From Sutcliffiella tianshenii (lineage in GTDB: Bacteria; Bacillota; Bacilli; Bacillales; Bacillaceae_I): a stretch of 64,000 nucleotides of DNA. Every line of letters begins with the position of its first letter. Within the stretch, counting starts at the first letter, position 1. Made by a program: the position numbers and the translations under genes. The DNA lies in contig NZ_JAFBED010000001.1 of NCBI RefSeq assembly GCF_016908565.1, forward strand, positions 682,001 through 746,000, written 5' to 3'. The notes below the pieces were generated by a model, which was given only the letters and a program-made list of their open reading frames with translations, had not been told where the DNA came from and made no database searches. This document shows, in pieces, positions 59,287 through 64,000 of the stretch.

Positions 59287-60531
59287 TTAAGATGATTCTT
59301 CTGATAGCTTCACGGAAACGTTCTTTACATCCTTGCCTCGATAGAATGTCACTTCCATGGTGTCACCGATTTCTTTTTCATTATACAAATGTTTCCGAAG
59401 CTCAATGACATCTCTTACAGGCTCCCCGTCGAGCTCGACGATTACGTCGTATTCCTTAAGTCCTGCTTCCGCCGCTGGTGAACCAGGGGACACTCCTGTT
59501 ACGTAGACGCCCGCTTTGACCTCTTTTGGAAGCTTTAATGTTTCCTGCCAGTGGTAGCTCGATACATCAGACAAGGAACCGATGCTCACTCCAAAGTATG
59601 GTCTTTTTACTTCGCCATACTGTTCCAGGTCGTTGATGACAGGAATCACCGAGTTGATCGGGATAGCCAGACCGATCCCTTCTACTTCCTGCTGGGCGAT
59701 CTTCATGGAATTGATTCCGATTAGCTTTCCTTGGATATTGATCAATGCCCCGCCGCTGTTACCAGGATTGATGGCGGCATCCGTCTGCATGACATCCGCA
59801 TGCCAATCAAAAGTCCCGTCGCGGTTAATATCCACCGGGATGCTTCTATCTGTCCCAGAAATGATTCCTTGTGTGACAGAGCCGGAAAATTGAAGCCCCA
59901 GGGGATTTCCTATCGCTATCACCGGTTCACCGGTTCTCACATTATCAGAGTTGCCGAAGTCGGCCACCTTTGTCACAAACTCATCCTTCATCTCAAGGAC
60001 GGCCAAATCTGTCCAAGGATCCTCTCCAAGCACCTCAGCAGGGACCCTGGTTCCATCAATTAGACTCAACTCGACTTCCCCTGCACCTTCTATTACATGG
60101 AAGTTTGTGACTACGTAGGCTTTGCCGTTTTCTTTTTTATAGATTACACCAGAACCTGTGCCCGCTTCGCCTTCAGAACCCGATTCAACTTCACCGTTTT
60201 CCCAAAAAGACGACTGCTGCAGATTGATGACCCCCACTACTGCTTCCGCCACAGCATCCACCGCATTGGTGATCGCAGATTCTACATTGACAGAAACATT
60301 ACGCACTTCAGCCGTTCCGGCATCCCCGGGCTCTGGGACTCGCCTTGCTTCTTCTTCTCTAGCCGGTTCACTAAGATCAGGCGTAGCATTGTTTGACAAT
60401 GACGGTATGGCCACCATAAAGAGAAAGGCGCCTAGCAATAACCCAATAAGTCCGGGAATCAAATAGCTTCTTTTTTTTCTTTTCTGTTTTGAATGATCAT
60501 GCTGATCGTAGTATCCCACTGCCTCATCCAT
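59287..60531 (-). CDS. htrC: HtrA-like serine protease (HtrC/YyxA)
   Basis: The 414-residue protein has a basic cytosolic N terminus (SKQKRKKRSYLIPG), one membrane helix (about residues 32-50) and an external trypsin-like domain. The catalytic triad is His in VTNFHVIEGAG, Asp in WTDLAVLEM and Ser in INPGNSGGALIN. A PDZ domain ends the protein (GVSPGSPAAEAGLKEYDVIV). I chose the ATG at 60531 (MDEAVGYYDQ); AGGAAGG abuts it, so a GTG four codons downstream remains possible. The frame to 60738 overlaps walJ and is not supported. Position between walJ and rlmH matches B. subtilis yyxA. Confidence 0.92.
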   Translation of the reverse strand: MDEAVGYYDQHDHSKQKRKKRSYLIPGLIGLLLGAFLFMVAIPSLSNNATPDLSEPAREEEARRVPEPGDAGTAEVRNVSVNVESAITNAVDAVAEAVVGVINLQQSSFWENGEVESGSEGEAGTGSGVIYKKENGKAYVVTNFHVIEGAGEVELSLIDGTRVPAEVLGEDPWTDLAVLEMKDEFVTKVADFGNSDNVRTGEPVIAIGNPLGLQFSGSVTQGIISGTDRSIPVDINRDGTFDWHADVMQTDAAINPGNSGGALINIQGKLIGINSMKIAQQEVEGIGLAIPINSVIPVINDLEQYGEVKRPYFGVSIGSLSDVSSYHWQETLKLPKEVKAGVYVTGVSPGSPAAEAGLKEYDVIVELDGEPVRDVIELRKHLYNEKEIGDTMEVTFYRGKDVKNVSVKLSEESS

Positions 60532-60652
60532 CCTTCCTGAAAATGCAACTTTATGCCAGCACCTCCTCCGCGTAAAATACTTAGGGGAGTAAAGTGCCTT
60601 TGCATTTTCATCCTGGAAAAAGACAAAAAGAAAGGCGCCAAAGCCTAAGAAA

Positions 60653-61447
60653 TTACACGAAAGCAAGCGCTGTTGGAGATTTTGGATCTGTATCATATAG
60701 CTCGACCTGCTCACCGGTGATGATCCCCCGTGTGGCAAGTGTTTGCTCTACAGACATCCTCGCTAGATCTTTCATGTTATTATCTTGACTTAAATGCGCC
60801 AAATAAATACGCTTTGTTTGATCGCCCATCACATCTGCCATGGCAAGCGCTGCATCCTCATTGGATACATGCCCGACATCACTGAGGATACGGCGTTTGA
60901 TGCTCCAAGGATAATGTCCCATCTGCAGCATCTGCACATCATGATTGCTTTCAAAAACATACGCGTTTGCGTTCGAGATGATCCCTTTCATCCGGTCGCT
61001 GACATAGCCTGTATCGGTGATGACGACAAGCTTCTTGTCTCCCTGGTGGAAGGCGTAGAACATGGGCTCCGCAGCATCGTGGGATACACCGAATGATTCT
61101 ACATCCAAATCACCAAAAGTTTTGACCCGCTCCGTTTCAAAATTGAATTTCAAATCGGTCGGGATCGCGCCGACCAGGCCATCCATCGCTTTCCAAGTCT
61201 TTTCATTCGCATAGACCGGGAGCTTGTACTTTCTCGCAAGCACCCCGATTCCCTTGATATGATCGCTATGCTCATGTGTAACGAGGATACCGGAGAGGTC
61301 CTCTATCTTTTTATCTATTCTGGTAAATAACTCTTGCATCTTTTTGCCGCTCAAACCAGCATCAATTAATAAAGAATGCTCCTCTGTTGCGACATAAATT
61401 GCATTTCCAGTGCTACCACTGGCAAGCACGCTAAAATGCAGGCTCAT
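60653..61447 (-). CDS. walJ: metallo-beta-lactamase-fold exonuclease WalJ (YycJ)
   Basis: The 264-residue protein begins [20 protein letters not shown] and has the metal-binding motif [12 protein letters not shown], plus [17 protein letters not shown] and SNHDVQML, all typical of YycJ. The family has 5' exonuclease activity and has been linked to DNA mismatch repair and cell division coordination. It is cytosolic. It follows yycI closely and belongs to the walRK operon. Its position is as in B. subtilis. Confidence 0.93.
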   Translation of the reverse strand: MSLHFSVLASGSTGNAIYVATEEHSLLIDAGLSGKKMQELFTRIDKKIEDLSGILVTHEHSDHIKGIGVLARKYKLPVYANEKTWKAMDGLVGAIPTDLKFNFETERVKTFGDLDVESFGVSHDAAEPMFYAFHQGDKKLVVITDTGYVSDRMKGIISNANAYVFESNHDVQMLQMGHYPWSIKRRILSDVGHVSNEDAALAMADVMGDQTKRIYLAHLSQDNNMKDLARMSVEQTLATRGIITGEQVELYDTDPKSPTALAFV

Positions 61448-61453
61448 GTCACT

Positions 61454-62248
61454 TCACTCCAATGTTCTATTTTCTTTTCGGATGATCTGTCCTTCCAACG
61501 CATTGACGAAGAAATCCTGTTCCCCATTGACGACAATATGCCAGGTTGGTGTCAGTACATGGGAAGATGTAATCTGTACTAAAGTATAATAGCCAAGTTT
61601 GACATCCGTCACATGGCTTCCAGGCTTCAGTTCATTCATATTATACAGGTTTTCAAGTGCATTGAAGGCCGTTATCAGCTCCTGCGCTTCATCCATCTCT
61701 TCCAAATCTGAAATCAATGTCTGTTTGTAGGAGACGATATTGTTTTCATCATCCAGATATAAACTAAGCATGCCGCTTTCATTATTACTATAAATCAACC
61801 CTTTTTTATAGGATTGAAAAAAGATAAGTTCCTTTTCGCCTTTACGGTAGAACTTATAATCATATTTATCGTTGAACAATAATTGATCTTTCAGCAGTGA
61901 AGGAAGCCTCGTTTCCATTTCTGTTTCAGGTGCAGGTATAGGCTCTTTGAAAGCACCAACCAGAACTGTTTCGTTTACAATCTCGACCGTTTGCCCTTTT
62001 TTCTCCAAAGCTTCCTTGTCCTCAACAGAAAATTTATAACTCTTTCCACTGATATAGCTTTCGGATACCTGTTCCTTTGGAAGATTCTCATAGGTAATTT
62101 CATCTGCTTCGAACTGCTCTTCAATTGTCGCCTCTGTAATGATAGACCACTGATTTTCATTTCTCTTTTCAAAAATTTGCGAAGCCAAAAAGATATTCAA
62201 GATGAGAAATGTAATAATGAAAATGGTCTTTGTTTTGCGCCAATCCAT
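61454..62248 (-). CDS. yycI: two-component system regulatory protein YycI
   Basis: The 264-residue protein has one N-terminal membrane helix (MDWRKTKTIFIITFLILNIF) and an external YycI domain (PF09648), with KFYRKGEKELIFFQ and TPTWHIVVNGEQDFFVNALE near the C terminus. Together with YycH it binds WalK and keeps the kinase in check. Start at ATG 62248, just 1 nt from the yycH stop; the frame to 62365 lies within yycH and is unlikely to be used. The GGGGGAATG ribosome binding site is at the end of yycH. Confidence 0.93.
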   Translation of the reverse strand: MDWRKTKTIFIITFLILNIFLASQIFEKRNENQWSIITEATIEEQFEADEITYENLPKEQVSESYISGKSYKFSVEDKEALEKKGQTVEIVNETVLVGAFKEPIPAPETEMETRLPSLLKDQLLFNDKYDYKFYRKGEKELIFFQSYKKGLIYSNNESGMLSLYLDDENNIVSYKQTLISDLEEMDEAQELITAFNALENLYNMNELKPGSHVTDVKLGYYTLVQITSSHVLTPTWHIVVNGEQDFFVNALEGQIIRKENRTLE

Positions 62249-62249
62249 T

Positions 62250-63581
62250 TTACATTCCCCCTCCCAATTCATCTGTTTCCGTGAAAATGACCTTTGACCA
62301 GCTGCTGTTATCAAGGTACATCCATACAGGCTCCAAGATGAATACCCCTTGATAATCCATTTCACGTTTTAACTCATATCCTACCCTGATATCCTGGACC
62401 GTTGACATGTCCAGATTCTTCAGGGCATTCAATTCACGCTCCACTTGGCTTGCGGGTGGGAGAATTGTAGTCTGTGGATCATTTATCGGTGGCCCCAGTT
62501 GATAGATGGGACGTGAATAGCTTGACACTTCATTGTTTCTCCATACCTGATTTATCTCGGTCAATCCATCACGATTCATCACAGGATAATTTCCGACATG
62601 TAATTGAAATACGACCCTTTCATAATCTGCATCAGATACATTCCAGCGTGAAAATTGGAATCGATCCGTCCAGCCGCTATGCTCGTTCACAAAGTCTATC
62701 CCTCGTTCAATCACATTAAAATCAGGGGAATTGGCTTCATTAGGCAATACTGTATTGACATACTGAAGCTGTGTATACGTACGGTCCACGCTCATGAATC
62801 TTTCGCTGTCCGTATATACTTCCCCTACATTCATCTGATCCTTTGTCACGACACTTGGATCATTGAATAATGCATCCCTGAACTCATCCGGATTAATTGA
62901 ATCTGTGAGGAAGTTCATTCTGGGCAATTCTATTGGACCCTTAGGTACGAAAATATACCTGTCTTCCTCTGCAGCAATACTTACATACTCGTTATATATA
63001 ACGGATGGTGTATAGAATTTCTCTTTGAGAGTAGAGAGGGAAATATTATTGACCTTTGCTTTATACATCCTTCTATCTTCATAGTTGACCAGGTGAAGGA
63101 TAGGCGCACCTTTTTCCCCTTGATTATTAATGTCTATCAATATTCGATCCACCGTTCCATTCGGCACTTCTTCGTCAGTAAAGCCAATAAGGAATCTCAA
63201 GGTTTCCAATGGGATATCATCAGGGAATATCACTTCCATCTTCCCATTGTCATGCATAAAAGGAATAAATTCCTCTTCGTCAATCAAGGTGGAAGTTTGA
63301 TCTATGTCAAACAGACTCCACTTTTTCATTTCTTTGGTAAAACGGAGTATTTCCTGATTCTCAATCGTTCCATAGTGCACCCCATCGAAATGATACAGGA
63401 TTTTGGAAGGGCGAATAATGTTTTCCGGCTCTTCCGTTTTACTGATTTCAACATTTCGAAGCAGCTTTTCATTGCTTGTATAGTCCAATGACGGCTGATA
63501 AGTCCACAAATTCCAGGAAAGAACCAGGCTGGTCAAGACAAGGATGGTTAATATAAGTGATTTCAGATTTTCGTATTTCAT
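62250..63581 (-). CDS. yycH: two-component system regulatory protein YycH
   Basis: The 443-residue protein has an N-terminal membrane helix (LILTILVLTSLVLSWNLWTY) and a large external YycH domain (PF07435), with FIGFTDEEVP-like and PIYQLGPPINDPQTTILPPA segments. It controls WalK together with YycI by contacts within the membrane. Start at ATG 63581 (MKYENLK), which overlaps the walK stop as ATGA and lies 9 nt after AAAGGA; the TTG two codons upstream is less likely. Confidence 0.92.
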   Translation of the reverse strand: MKYENLKSLILTILVLTSLVLSWNLWTYQPSLDYTSNEKLLRNVEISKTEEPENIIRPSKILYHFDGVHYGTIENQEILRFTKEMKKWSLFDIDQTSTLIDEEEFIPFMHDNGKMEVIFPDDIPLETLRFLIGFTDEEVPNGTVDRILIDINNQGEKGAPILHLVNYEDRRMYKAKVNNISLSTLKEKFYTPSVIYNEYVSIAAEEDRYIFVPKGPIELPRMNFLTDSINPDEFRDALFNDPSVVTKDQMNVGEVYTDSERFMSVDRTYTQLQYVNTVLPNEANSPDFNVIERGIDFVNEHSGWTDRFQFSRWNVSDADYERVVFQLHVGNYPVMNRDGLTEINQVWRNNEVSSYSRPIYQLGPPINDPQTTILPPASQVERELNALKNLDMSTVQDIRVGYELKREMDYQGVFILEPVWMYLDNSSWSKVIFTETDELGGGM

Positions 63582-64000
63582 GACCAATCATCCTTTTGTT
63601 CTTCTTGCGTGATAGGAAGTGTAAAGAAAATCTTTGTTCCCTTCCCTTCCTGACTTGACGCCCAAATGTCCCCATTATGTGCATTAATCATTTCCTTTGC
63701 GATGGCAAGACCTAGACCGGTCCCCCCAAGCATACGCGTCCGCGCTTTATCCACGCGATAAAAACGATCAAATACCTTGGAAAGATCAGCTTTAGGTATC
63801 CCAACCCCCTGATCACTGATGCTAACTAATATCTGGTTGGCCGTTTCCTCTATATGGACAGCAAAGGTGATGGTACCACCTTCAGGTGAATATTTCATGG
63901 CATTCGAGATGATATTGTCCAATACCTGGGTGATTTTATCCTCATCCAGACTCACCCACACTGCTTCTCCAGGCAAGTCACGGACAAACGTTACGTCTTG
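63578..64000 (-). CDS. walK: sensor histidine kinase WalK (C-terminal fragment)
   Basis: The gene enters from the right edge, and 140 codons are visible. They form the HATPase domain: N box LDNIISNAMKYSPEGG, G1 box ISDQGVGIPK, F box VFDRFYRVD and G2 box GGTGLGLAIAKEMI. The last residues are ITQEEQKDDWS. WalK is the kinase of the essential WalRK system that matches cell-wall hydrolase expression to growth. Identity rests on the following yycH and yycI genes, with which it forms the conserved operon. The sensor, HAMP and PAS parts are outside the window. Confidence 0.92.
   Translation of the reverse strand, partial: QDVTFVRDLPGEAVWVSLDEDKITQVLDNIISNAMKYSPEGGTITFAVHIEETANQILVSISDQGVGIPKADLSKVFDRFYRVDKARTRMLGGTGLGLAIAKEMINAHNGDIWASSQEGKGTKIFFTLPITQEEQKDDWS

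Overview
The window looks like an oriC-proximal chromosomal segment of an endospore-forming member of the Bacillaceae. The evidence is the walK-yycH-yycI-walJ-htrC-rlmH block at the right edge, a GerA/GerB/GerC germinant-receptor operon, strong AGGAGG-type ribosome binding sites, sigma-A and sigma-W type promoters, Fur boxes, a cluster of DnaA boxes by rlmH and a near-consensus parS site. Overall composition is moderately AT-rich. I saw no rRNA, tRNA, CRISPR array, insertion sequence or prophage module.

Left part (1-13.3 kb): the start of a SorC/DeoR-family regulator with a cre-like site and a palindromic operator; an orphan Hcp-fold (type VI secretion tube-like) gene; a nucleoside ABC transporter (nupNOPQ type) with a terminator after the lipoprotein gene; a GNAT acetyltransferase; an RluF-type pseudouridine synthase; the potABCD polyamine importer; and a POT-family peptide transporter.

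Middle (13.3-40.5 kb): a DEAD/DEAH helicase with a C-terminal membrane hairpin, interrupted by one in-frame TAA; a Fur-controlled iron region (YcgT-like flavoprotein reductase divergent from a siderophore ABC transporter, then an FbpABC-type ferric iron transporter); an APH(6)-like kinase; two paralogous TAXI-TRAP transporters, each with a DUF1850 gene, in opposite orientation around an M20 peptidase and a YdbS/YdbT-type pair that has a sigma-W type promoter; and a DesK/LiaS-like two-component system divergent from a CPBP membrane protease, with a nested palindrome between them.

Right part (40.5-64 kb): a germinant-receptor operon in the order gerB-gerA-gerC; degV; a NERD/zinc-ribbon protein; malate:quinone oxidoreductase; an alpha/beta hydrolase; a soluble PAS chemoreceptor; a 1233-residue DUF2062-GH18-deacetylase-GT2 fusion; a Thr/Pro-rich secreted protein; an Rrf2 regulator with its probable nitroreductase target; two small unknown genes; and the rlmH to walK cluster.

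A family of long perfect palindromes with GGGGCCTGACCC-like arms occurs five times at gene 3' ends, where it probably works as a terminator. A related 28-bp sequence occurs twice. Two intergenic tandem arrays have periods of 53 bp and 2 x 52 bp.
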